In this document: piece after piece, positions 1-5,987 of the stretch
How positions within the stretch are numbered: the stretch's first letter is position 1
Layout of the letters: each line of letters starts with the position of its first letter
NCBI GenBank assembly: GCA_938011325.1
Contig: CALLUD010000017.1
Coordinates: 1 to 10,128 of the forward strand
Direction: 5' to 3'
DNA: 10,128 nt
DNA from: an uncultured Spartobacteria bacterium
GTDB taxonomy: Bacteria; Verrucomicrobiota; Verrucomicrobiia; Chthoniobacterales; JAATET01
The notes under the pieces: generated by a model
Told to the model about the DNA's origin: nothing
What the model saw: only the letters and a program-made list of their open reading frames with translations
Database searches by the model: none
Program-made: the position numbers and the translations under genes

Positions 1-65
1 GCATTTCAGCATTTCAGCATTTCAGCATTTCAGCATTTCAGCATTTCAGCATTTCCCTGTTTCCC
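1..65 (+). repeat. Octamer tandem repeat (TTTCAGCA)n leading into a start codon
   Basis: Six full copies of GCATTTCA plus a partial seventh fill 1-55. The TTTC core occurs at 4, 12, 20, 28, 36, 44, 52 and 60, exactly every 8 bases, and the last unit (TTTCCCAT, 60-67) supplies the first two bases of the ATG at 66. The array begins at the window edge, so its full length is unknown. It takes the place where a ribosome binding site would lie; no Shine-Dalgarno sequence is visible. Confidence 0.95.
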
Positions 66-1001
66 ATGCGTATTCTTGTTACCGGCGGTGCCGGCTTTCT
101 TGGCTCCCACCTTTGCGATCGGCTCATCTCGGAAGGGCATGAGGTCATCTGCCTCGACAATCTGTTCACGGGGCGCAAGGCAAACATCGCGCACCTTAAG
201 GACCACCCGTCGTTCGAGTTTGTGCGGCATGATGTGATCGACCCCTTCAAGTTCGAGGTCGATCAGATTTACAATCTTGCCTGTCCGGCTTCCCCGCCGC
301 ATTACCAATACAATCCGATCAAGACGACGAAGACCTCGGTGATGGGCGCCATCAATTGCCTTGGTCTCGCGAAACGGGTGAAGGCGCGCGTCTTTCAGGC
401 TTCCACTTCCGAGGTTTACGGAGATCCCGAGGTGCATCCGCAGAGCGAGAGCTACTGGGGACATGTGAACCCGATCGGCCGTCGTTCCTGCTACGATGAG
501 GGCAAGCGCTGCGCCGAGACCCTCTTCTTCGACTACCATCGCGAGAACGGCGTGGACATTCGCGTGGTCCGCATCTTCAACACCTACGGTCCGCGCATGC
601 TTCCCGACGACGGGCGCGTGGTCTCGAACTTCATCGTGCAGGCGTTGCGCGGCGAAGACCTCACGGTTTACGGCGACGGCACACAGACGCGGTCGTTTTG
701 CTACGTGGATGACCTCATCGAGGGATTCGTCCGGCTGATGAACCAGACCGAAACCGTAGGCCCCATGAACATCGGCAACCCGGGCGAGTTCACCATGCTG
801 GAGCTGGCGGAGAAGGTCCTCGAGCAGGTGGGCGGACGCTCAAAAATCGTTCACAAGCCGCTTCCCGCGGACGATCCCAAACAGCGTCGCCCGGACATCA
901 CGCAGGCGAAAAAGATCCTCGGCTGGGAGCCAAAGGTGCCGCTGGACGAAGGCCTCGCGAAGACCATCGAATACTTCCGGAAGAGCTTGATGGGAAATTA
1001 A
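66..1001 (+). CDS. uxs: UDP-glucuronate decarboxylase (UDP-xylose synthase), extended SDR family
   Basis: Cytoplasmic NAD-dependent enzyme of the short-chain dehydrogenase/reductase superfamily that converts UDP-glucuronate to UDP-xylose, a donor for polysaccharide synthesis. The 311-residue product has the full Rossmann start (GGAGFLG, residues 7-13), the acidic residue that binds the NAD ribose (D31), the family signature STSEVYGDP (113-121) and the catalytic pair Y143/K147 in SCYDEGKR. The stretches NPIGRRSCYDEGKR, FNTYGPRM and DGRVVSNFI are typical of UXS rather than UDP-glucose 4-epimerase. Its substrate would be made by the dehydrogenase at 2549. The ATG at 66 is the natural start because the glycine loop begins six residues later. 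It has a pyrimidine-rich octamer leader and no Shine-Dalgarno. The last codons (Gly-Asn-stop) lie inside a GAAA octamer array. The family call is strong; the exact substrate is inferred from similarity. Confidence 0.93.
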   Translation: MRILVTGGAGFLGSHLCDRLISEGHEVICLDNLFTGRKANIAHLKDHPSFEFVRHDVIDPFKFEVDQIYNLACPASPPHYQYNPIKTTKTSVMGAINCLGLAKRVKARVFQASTSEVYGDPEVHPQSESYWGHVNPIGRRSCYDEGKRCAETLFFDYHRENGVDIRVVRIFNTYGPRMLPDDGRVVSNFIVQALRGEDLTVYGDGTQTRSFCYVDDLIEGFVRLMNQTETVGPMNIGNPGEFTMLELAEKVLEQVGGRSKIVHKPLPADDPKQRRPDITQAKKILGWEPKVPLDEGLAKTIEYFRKSLMGN

Positions 1002-1137
1002 GAAACAACAGCGAAAACTGAAATGCTGGAATCGCAAATGCGGTAAGGTCGGAACGAGCTCGCCGCGCCGGGCATTTCATGAATTCAGGTTTTCCAATTT
1101 CAGCATTTCATCTTTTCAGAATTTGAACATTTCCTCT
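990..1137. repeat. Inverted octamer-array element between uxs and cysQ
   Basis: Purine side: GAAA cores at 994, 1002, 1013 and 1020, then GGAA at 1028, mostly 8 bases apart and starting inside the last uxs codons. Pyrimidine side: TTTC-type cores at 1098, 1106, 1114, 1122 (TTTG) and 1130, exactly 8 apart, running through the cysQ start codon into codons 2-5. TGAAATGCTG (1019-1028) and CAGCATTTCA (1101-1110) are perfect reverse complements. The linker between the two arms is about 60 nt and contains the palindrome CGAGCTCG. RNA from here could fold into a long stem covering the cysQ start. Confidence 0.85.
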
Positions 1138-1896
1138 CTCCTTTCCCTCGCTCGTGAGGCGGGTGAGGCGATTCTTCGCTTCCATGGCACCGAGGCTGGC
1201 GTGGAGGCGAAGGCCGATGATTCTCCGCTCACGCTTGCGGACAAGGCGTCGCACGAGATCATCGTGGCGGGGCTGAGGGAGCTGACGCCGGACATCCCGA
1301 TCATTTCGGAGGAATCCGCCGCCGCGGAGCACGGGGAGCGTCGGCACTGGACGCAGTTCTGGCTCGTTGACCCGCTCGATGGAACGAAGGAATTCCTCAA
1401 GCAGACCGGCGAGTTCACGGTGAACATCGGTCTCGTGCAGGAGGGGGTTCCGGTGCTTGGCGTCGTTTACGCGCCGGCCATCGACCTGTGTTACTGGAGC
1501 GACGGAACGCGTGCCTGGAAGCAGCAGGGCACGGACGAGGCACGGGAAATTCATTCAGGGGAATACGTCGCGGGAACGTCGCCGGTTCTGGTTGCCAGTC
1601 GCGATCATGCCGGACCGGAAGTCACGAAGCTCGTCGAGCGGCATCCGGGTGCGCAATTCCGCAGCATGGGAAGTTCGCTGAAATTCTGTCTGGTTGCCGA
1701 GGGCGCGGCGGATGTTTACCTGCGCGATGTCCCGACCATGGAGTGGGACACCGCAGCGGCGCATGCCGTGTTGCTTGCGAGTGGCGCGACGTTGCGTCGG
1801 CTCGATGGCCAGCCGCTCGCCTACAACAAACCCGAGTTACGGAATCCCGCCATCGTCACGGTTCGCCCCGGCGCAGAGGCGCTGCTGGGGGCATGA
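1123..1896 (+). CDS. cysQ: CysQ-like 3'(2'),5'-bisphosphate nucleotidase (inositol monophosphatase superfamily)
   Basis: Mg2+-dependent, usually lithium-sensitive phosphatase that removes the 3' phosphate from PAP (and PAPS), recycling the by-product of sulfate activation and sulfotransfer. The 257-residue protein shows every metal-site motif of the superfamily: D40, the EE pair at 63-64 (ISEES), DPLDGT at 83-88 and WD at 208-209 (MEWDTAAAHAVLLASG). DPLDGTKEF is typical of CysQ rather than SuhB. The start is TTG at 1123, chosen because LSLAREAGEAIL matches the usual N-terminal helix and no ATG lies nearby; the TTG itself is one unit of the octamer repeat. No Shine-Dalgarno is visible. Its place among nucleotide-sugar genes may mean the polysaccharide is sulfated, but this is inference and no sulfotransferase is seen here. 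A related phosphatase specificity cannot be excluded. Confidence 0.9.
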   Translation: MNISSLLSLAREAGEAILRFHGTEAGVEAKADDSPLTLADKASHEIIVAGLRELTPDIPIISEESAAAEHGERRHWTQFWLVDPLDGTKEFLKQTGEFTVNIGLVQEGVPVLGVVYAPAIDLCYWSDGTRAWKQQGTDEAREIHSGEYVAGTSPVLVASRDHAGPEVTKLVERHPGAQFRSMGSSLKFCLVAEGAADVYLRDVPTMEWDTAAAHAVLLASGATLRRLDGQPLAYNKPELRNPAIVTVRPGAEALLGA

Positions 1897-1905
1897 GGTG
1901 GGGGA

Positions 1906-1947
1906 GGGACGAGGGACGAGGGACGAGGGTCGAGGGTCGAGGGTCGA
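1906..1947 (+). repeat. Heptamer repeat, 3 x GGGACGA then 3 x GGGTCGA
   Basis: Six 7-bp units in perfect register just downstream of cysQ: GGGACGA at 1906, 1913 and 1920, then GGGTCGA at 1927, 1934 and 1941. The change from A to T happens once, at mid-array, as expected from local unit expansion. Units of inverse sense (core CTCG) lie upstream of ugd at 2411-2445 and 2499-2512. Confidence 0.95.
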
Positions 1948-1969
1948 GAGCCGGAGCGTAGCGGAGACA

Positions 1970-2042
1970 GCCTGCCGTAGGGCAGGCAATCGAGCGTCGA
2001 TTGTCGAGGGCGCCAACTCGCAACCCCAACCAGCAACTGGTT
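1970..2042 (+). other. Three short hairpins after cysQ, possible transcription end
   Basis: Stem-loops: GCCTGCC/GGCAGGC with loop GTAG (1970-1987); AATCGA/TCGATT with loop GCG (1988-2002); AACCAG/CTGGTT with loop CAA (2028-2042), after which two further T residues follow. The last resembles a weak intrinsic terminator for cysQ, but the U-tract is poor. They may simply belong to this genome's intergenic hairpin repeats. Confidence 0.5.
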
Positions 2043-2118
2043 TTCGCTGGACTCAAATCACCCCTATCTTTCACATCCGGCTATCGAAGTGCCTCTCTTT
2101 GCGCCCTTCGCGTGAGGC

Positions 2119-2244
2119 GGGGGAAAAGCTGAAATAAGGAAATCAAGAAATGCCGAGAGCTGACAGCAAATGTCAGTCACGGTTGCTTGTTACGGATCGA
2201 CGGGGCTCAGCGTTTCAGGATCTCAGCGTTTCCCTATTTCCTCC
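2119..2244. repeat. Inverted octamer-array element without an adjoining gene
   Basis: GAAA cores at 2123, 2131, 2139 and 2147 (exact 8-bp spacing) are followed after about 60 nt by TTTC/TCTC cores at 2213, 2221, 2229 and 2237 (again exact). The linker contains a hairpin, CTGACA/TGTCAG with loop GCAAA (2160-2176). The order purine, linker, pyrimidine is the same as in the gene-flanking elements at 990-1137 and 3912-4048, but here it sits in the middle of the 652-base gap between cysQ and ugd. Confidence 0.85.
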
Positions 2245-2360
2245 GGTTTTGACTTTCCTCCGCTGCCTTCTACACTCCCGAGGTTTTGACCTGCCAACCT
2301 TGAGATCGCGATCGCCTTTCCATTCCCGTCGAAGCCCGGAGGTCCTCGATATTTTGCGTC

Positions 2361-2504
2361 CTTTGCGGCAACCCCGTGCGTTCCGCAGAGCGGAACGGCT
2401 ACAGCGCTCACTCTCGGCTCTCGTCCCTCGACGCTCGGCTCTCGACCCCTTTGCGGCAACCCCGTGCGTTCCGCGGAGCGGAACGGCTACAGCGCTCACT
2501 CTCG
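2361..2504 (+). repeat. 56-bp direct repeat (two copies) with internal hairpin, separated by CTCG heptamers
   Basis: Copies at 2361-2416 and 2449-2504 differ at one base. Each contains the stem GTTCCGC/GCGGAAC with a three-base loop. The stretch overlapping the end of copy 1 and the spacer (2411-2445) is five heptamers with the core CTCG in perfect register. The first 16 bases of the unit recur at 6871-6886. This is a REP-like palindromic repeat family; I see no gene in it. Confidence 0.85.
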
Positions 2505-2548
2505 TCCCTCGACCCCTTTATCGACCTTTAGACCTTTAGACCGTTTTC
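2505..2548 (+). repeat. Pyrimidine-rich leader of ugd with GACCTTTA octamers
   Basis: Two and a half copies of GACCTTTA (period 8, 2523-2542) follow the CTCG heptamers and end six bases before the ugd ATG. No Shine-Dalgarno is visible. The unit differs from TTTCAGCA but has the same period, strand bias and position. Confidence 0.75.
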
Positions 2549-3925
2549 ATGAATATCTGTTGTATTGGAGCTGGTTACGTAGGCGGACCCACCATGGCGA
2601 TGATCGCCCGGAAATGCCCGGAGATCCGCGTCACGGTGGTGGACATCAATGCCGACCGCATTGCGGCATGGAATTCGAGCGAGCTGCCCGTCTATGAGCC
2701 CGGCCTGCAGGAGGTCGTCGAGGCGGCCCGCGGCAAAAATCTCTTCTTTTCCACGGACGTCGATGAGGCCATTCGCGCGGCGGACATCATCTTTGTTTCG
2801 GTCAATACGCCGACGAAGACCTACGGCGTCGGCGCCGGCCGCGCGGCCGACCTGCGTTATCTGGAGCTGTGCGCCCGCCGCATCGCCGAGGTCGCCAATG
2901 GCGACAAGATCGTCGTCGAAAAGTCCACGCTCCCGGTGCGCACGGCGGAGTCGCTCAAGCGCGTCCTGAATGCGAACAGCCAGGGGCATCATTTCGAGAT
3001 TCTCTCCAACCCCGAATTCCTCGCCGAGGGCACGGCCATCGAGGACCTCGAGTCGCCGGATCGCGTCTTGATTGGCGGCGACAACACGGAGAGCGGGCAA
3101 AAGGCGGTGCAGGCGCTCGTTGACGTCTATGCGCATTGGGTGCCGCGTGACCGGATCATCACCACGAACCTGTGGTCCAGTGAGCTCTCGAAGCTCGTCG
3201 CCAACGCGCTCCTCGCGCAGCGCATTTCCTCGATCAACGCCGTTTCCGCGCTCTGCGAAGCCACCGGCGCGGATGTGGACGAGGTTGCCTTTGCGGCCGG
3301 CCGCGACGCGCGAATCGGTCCGCGCTTCCTCAAGGCGTCGGTCGGCTTTGGTGGATCGTGCTTCCAGAAGGACATCCTCAATCTCGTCTATCTCTGCGAG
3401 CACTACGGGCTCAAGGAGGCCGCCGACTACTGGGCGAAGGTCGTCGAGATCAACGACTGGCAGAAGGATCGTTTTGTGCGGCGCATGATTCGCACGATGT
3501 TCAACACGGTGGCCGGCAAGCGCATCGCGCTGCTCGGCTTCGCCTTCAAGAAGGATACCAACGACACGCGCGAATCCGCCGCGATCCACATCGCGCGGGC
3601 GCTCGTCGAGGAGCAGGCGCACGTCTGCATCTACGACCCGCGAGTCGAGAAGGAGACCATCTTCCGCGACCTCTCAGCGACCGACCGTCTGCTTGCGGGC
3701 GAACTCGAGACGCATGTGACCGTGGTGGACGATCCCTACGAAGCGCTCGATCAGGCCCACGCCATGGCGGTCGTCACCGAGTGGGATGAATTCAAGGATC
3801 TCGATTTCGAGCGGGTGCTCCAGGGCATGCGCAAACCCGCCTTCGTCTTCGACGGCCGCAACATCCTGCCGCACGCCAAACTCCGCGACCTCGGCTTCGA
3901 AGTCCACGCGATAGGGAAAAGCTGA
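2549..3925 (+). CDS. ugd: UDP-glucose 6-dehydrogenase
   Basis: Cytoplasmic enzyme that oxidises UDP-glucose twice with NAD+ to UDP-glucuronate, the substrate of the decarboxylase encoded at 66. The 458 residues are a full-length UDP-glucose/GDP-mannose dehydrogenase. The N-terminal NAD domain opens with CIGAGYVGGPTMAMIA (5-20) and D32 follows the second strand. NPEFLAEG is at 154-161, the central-helix motif SELSKLVANA at 211-220, the catalytic cysteine C271 in GFGGSCFQKD, and the C-terminal UDP-binding domain contains GFAFKKDTNDTRES (330-343). GGPTMAMIA and the length resemble the animal/plant-type enzymes (about 460-490 residues) more than the shorter typical bacterial form. The start lies two residues before the first strand. 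The last codons and the stop overlap a purine octamer array. Confidence 0.95.
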   Translation: MNICCIGAGYVGGPTMAMIARKCPEIRVTVVDINADRIAAWNSSELPVYEPGLQEVVEAARGKNLFFSTDVDEAIRAADIIFVSVNTPTKTYGVGAGRAADLRYLELCARRIAEVANGDKIVVEKSTLPVRTAESLKRVLNANSQGHHFEILSNPEFLAEGTAIEDLESPDRVLIGGDNTESGQKAVQALVDVYAHWVPRDRIITTNLWSSELSKLVANALLAQRISSINAVSALCEATGADVDEVAFAAGRDARIGPRFLKASVGFGGSCFQKDILNLVYLCEHYGLKEAADYWAKVVEINDWQKDRFVRRMIRTMFNTVAGKRIALLGFAFKKDTNDTRESAAIHIARALVEEQAHVCIYDPRVEKETIFRDLSATDRLLAGELETHVTVVDDPYEALDQAHAMAVVTEWDEFKDLDFERVLQGMRKPAFVFDGRNILPHAKLRDLGFEVHAIGKS

Positions 3926-4048
3926 AAAAGCTGAAATTCAGAGATGGAGAAATTCTGAAATGAATGGCGATTCGCCATTTCTTAAGCGGTGATCTTCAAA
4001 TTCCTAAATTTCGGATTTCCCCGATCTCTTCATTTCAGCATTTCCCAT
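3912..4048. repeat. Inverted octamer-array element between ugd and the first four-helix ORF
   Basis: GAAA cores occur at 3916, 3924, 3933, 3949 and 3957 (spacings 8, 9, 16, 8), beginning in the final ugd codons and spanning its TGA. TTTC cores at 4033 and 4041 run into the ATG at 4047. GGGAAAAGCTGAAA (3914-3927) pairs with TTTCAGCATTTCCC (4033-4046) at 13 of 14 positions. The linker carries the hairpin at 3963-3979. Confidence 0.85.
3963..3979 (+). terminator. Possible weak terminator hairpin after ugd
   Basis: AATGGCG and CGCCATT form a perfect 7-bp stem with a three-base loop 38 bases after the ugd stop. The tail after the stem has only a few T residues (TCTT), so intrinsic termination is uncertain. 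It is also the apex of the larger inverted octamer element. Confidence 0.35.
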
Positions 4049-4418
4049 GAGTCGCGTCCCGGACGAGCTTCGAAATCGGACCAAGGATTTTGCAGGGGCA
4101 GCGATTCGACTTTATCGAGCACTTCCTACGTCAGCTCGCGACGTGCAGGTTTTAAGTCATCAACTCCTAAGATCGGCGACATCCGTGGCCGCGAATATTC
4201 GCGAGGCATCCCGGGCTCGTTCCGACGAGGAGTTTGTGTCGAAGGTAGCCATTGCCCTTCAGGAAGCGGACGAATCGCAGCTATGGATGGAACTGCTGCA
4301 AGATGAATGCGGCGTTTCAGACAATCTGATTAAGGAATTACTTTTAGAGTCCGACGAGCTGATCTCCATCTTCGTCACGATCATTCATCGAACACGCTCC
4401 AATAACAGTAGAGGTTAG
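4047..4418 (+). CDS. Four helix bundle protein (23S rRNA intervening-sequence protein family), copy 1
   Basis: Small (123 residues), predicted all-helical and soluble, belonging to the family first seen as ORFs in 23S rRNA intervening sequences (S23/TIGR02436 type); the diversity-generating-retroelement protein Avd has the same fold. Molecular role unknown. The hallmark segment is LLRSATSVAANIREASRARS (40-59), which fits the family pattern R(S/A)..S...NI.E. It continues as EEFVSKVAIALQEADES with WMELL (80-84) in helix 3, a subgroup with a Trp-containing third helix. The start at 4047 directly follows the octamer TTTCCCAT and has no Shine-Dalgarno. The gene is inserted between ugd and gmd, 47 bases before gmd, and is only distantly related to the two copies further right. 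The family call is firm; function is not. Confidence 0.88.
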   Translation: MSRVPDELRNRTKDFAGAAIRLYRALPTSARDVQVLSHQLLRSATSVAANIREASRARSDEEFVSKVAIALQEADESQLWMELLQDECGVSDNLIKELLLESDELISIFVTIIHRTRSNNSRG

Positions 4419-4429
4419 CCCCGCACCGA

Positions 4430-4469
4430 TCTCAGCATTTCAGCCTTTCATCTTTTCCCCATTTCATGA
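4430..4469 (+). repeat. TTTC octamer array running through the gmd start codon
   Basis: Five octamers in perfect 8-bp register: TCTCAGCA (4430), TTTCAGCC (4438), TTTCATCT (4446), TTTCCCCA (4454) and TTTCATGA (4462). The last contains the gmd ATG. No matching purine array follows the preceding ORF, so this is a half-element. It replaces the usual ribosome-binding region. Confidence 0.9.
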
Positions 4470-5512
4470 AAACCGCACTCATCACCGGCATTACCGGCCA
4501 GGACGGTTCGTATCTCACCGAGCAGTTGCTCGAGAAGGGCTACGTCGTCCATGGCATGATCCGCCGTTCCAGCAGCTTTAACACGGGACGCATCGACCAC
4601 CTGTTCGGCAACCCAAACCTGCATCTCCACCACGGCGACCTCACCGATTCCAGCAACCTGAACCGCATGCTGGAAAAGGTCGCCCCCGACGAGATCTACA
4701 ATCTCGGCGCGCAGAGTCATGTGAAGGTGTCCTTCGAGGTGCCTGAATACACCGCCGAGGTCGATGCCATGGGCACGTTGCGCTTCCTCGACGCGATCAA
4801 GGAGGTCGGCCTCAAGGACAAGACCCGGTTTTACCAGGCGTCCACTTCCGAGCTGTATGGGAAGGTCCAGGCCATTCCGCAGAACGAGAAAACGCCGTTT
4901 TATCCGCGCTCGCCCTACGCGGTGGCCAAGCTCTACGGCTACTGGATCATCGTGAACTACCGCGAGGCCTACGGCATCCACGCCTCGAACGGCATCCTGT
5001 TCAACCACGAATCTCCGCGCCGTGGCGAAACCTTCGTCACCCGCAAGATCACGCGCGCCGCGGGGCGGATCAAGGAGGGGCTCGAAGAAGTGCTCGTCAT
5101 GGGCAATCTCGATTCCAAACGCGACTGGGGCTACGCTCCCGAATACACCGACGCCATGTGGCGCATCCTCCAGCAGGACGAGCCCGATGACTTCGTCTGC
5201 GCGACGAACGAAACGCACACCGTTCGCGAGTTCATCGATCTCACCTTCAAGCAGCTCGACATGGAGCTGGAATTCCAGGGCGAGGGCGTGAACGAAGTCG
5301 GCATCGAAAAGAAGACCGGCAAGGTCCGCGTGAAGATCGATCCGAAATACTTCCGTCCCACGGAAGTCGATCTCCTCATTGGCGACTACGCGAAGGCAAA
5401 GGAGAAACTGGGCTGGGAGCCGAAAACCCGTTTCGCCGATCTGGTCAAAATCATGACCGAAGCCGACTGGAAGCTCGCGCAGAAGGAAGCGCGCGAGAAG
5501 CGAGGCGCGTAA
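4466..5512 (+). CDS. gmd: GDP-mannose 4,6-dehydratase
   Basis: NADP-dependent extended SDR enzyme that converts GDP-D-mannose to GDP-4-keto-6-deoxy-D-mannose, the branch point to GDP-L-fucose, GDP-D-rhamnose and GDP-perosamine. The 348 residues match the usual length. TGITGQDGSYL (7-17) is the family nucleotide-binding loop, RRSSSFNTGRIDHL (33-46) the cofactor-phosphate region, STSELYGK (126-133) holds catalytic T127 and E129, and YAVAK gives Y151/K155. FNHESPRRGETFVTRKI (179-195) and RDWGYAPEYTDAMW (219-232) are near-diagnostic. No fcl/wcaG or rmd partner lies in the window, so the final sugar cannot be read here. The ATG at 4466 sits within an octamer repeat without a Shine-Dalgarno. A GC-rich hairpin follows the stop directly. 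Confidence 0.96.
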   Translation: MKTALITGITGQDGSYLTEQLLEKGYVVHGMIRRSSSFNTGRIDHLFGNPNLHLHHGDLTDSSNLNRMLEKVAPDEIYNLGAQSHVKVSFEVPEYTAEVDAMGTLRFLDAIKEVGLKDKTRFYQASTSELYGKVQAIPQNEKTPFYPRSPYAVAKLYGYWIIVNYREAYGIHASNGILFNHESPRRGETFVTRKITRAAGRIKEGLEEVLVMGNLDSKRDWGYAPEYTDAMWRILQQDEPDDFVCATNETHTVREFIDLTFKQLDMELEFQGEGVNEVGIEKKTGKVRVKIDPKYFRPTEVDLLIGDYAKAKEKLGWEPKTRFADLVKIMTEADWKLAQKEAREKRGA

Positions 5513-5577
5513 GCGCCGGGCGCCGCGCGCTGCGCGCGGTGCTACGCGGTTGCGGGCTGCGGGTTTGCACAAGAGCC
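5513..5577 (+). repeat. GC-rich hairpins and left inverted repeat of the second four-helix ORF
   Basis: GCGCC/GGCGC (5513-5523) overlaps CCGCGCG/CGCGCGG with loop CTG (5523-5539). The stretch 5549-5569 is the reverse complement of 6015-6034 downstream of the next gene, with two mismatches and a one-base gap. The region separates gmd from the ORF at 5578 and shows no Shine-Dalgarno. Confidence 0.75.
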
Positions 5578-5964
5578 ATGAAATCGTTCGAGGAGCTGGA
5601 ATGTTACCAGTTGGCTCGAGCTTTGCGGATTCAGATTGCGCATTGGGCAAGGTCGGTTCCCAAGGAGGAAGAGTTTCGCCTCAGGGATCAGATTCTACGT
5701 GCGGCTCGTTCAGTGACGGCGAATATCGCTGAAGGTTTTGGACGTCAACACCCGCAGGAAAATCTGCAATTCTGCCGCCAGGCAAGAGGATCACTCTGCG
5801 AAGTTTTGGACCATCTCAACGTGGCGCTTGATGAAGGCCTCCTCCCTGCAGATTCCTACGACAGCCTCCGGAAAGAATGGACTTCGGCAAAAGCGAAGCT
5901 TTCGGGTTACATCACCTACCTTCAAAGCCTCTCGCCAAAGGACAAGCGTTTCAAACCCGAGTAG
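5578..5964 (+). CDS. Four helix bundle protein (intervening-sequence family), copy 2
   Basis: A 128-residue predicted helical bundle. It opens with the family-typical FEELECYQLARAL (4-16) and carries the core SVTANIAEGFGR (45-56), one of the clearest signatures of the 23S intervening-sequence protein family, then ENLQFCRQARGSLCEVLDHL (61-80) and a GLLP turn. The ATG at 5578 is preferred over an upstream in-frame start at 5539, which would lie in the GC hairpin and add unrelated residues. It differs greatly from copy 1 and copy 3, so the three are not recent tandem duplicates. It is bracketed by inverted GC-rich repeats (5513-5577 and 5988-6093), which could mean it moved as a unit. Biochemical role unknown. 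Confidence 0.9.
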   Translation: MKSFEELECYQLARALRIQIAHWARSVPKEEEFRLRDQILRAARSVTANIAEGFGRQHPQENLQFCRQARGSLCEVLDHLNVALDEGLLPADSYDSLRKEWTSAKAKLSGYITYLQSLSPKDKRFKPE

Positions 5965-5987
5965 CCGCGCTGTGGGTCCCCGCAGCC

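Noticed and set aside
1488..2137. Plus-strand frames running from cysQ into the heptamer repeat
   Set aside because: Out of frame with cysQ, low-complexity Arg/Gly-rich translation of the repeat, no start signal.
2528..3622. Long minus-strand open frame (364 codons) opposite ugd
   Set aside because: A shadow of the GC-rich ugd coding sequence; no domain is recognisable and the plus strand encodes a full enzyme.
990..4048. Integron attC sites as an explanation of the inverted elements after each gene
   Set aside because: Position at stop codons is similar, but no GTTRRRY/RYYYAAC core sites were found, and the arms are period-8 tandem repeats, which attC sites are not.
5539..5577. Earlier start for the second four-helix ORF
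   Set aside because: It would translate GC hairpin DNA and add 13 residues not typical of the family; the ATG at 5578 fits the conserved N-terminus.
4448..5650. Long minus-strand open frame (400 codons) opposite gmd
   Set aside because: Shadow of gmd; the plus-strand protein is full length with all catalytic motifs.
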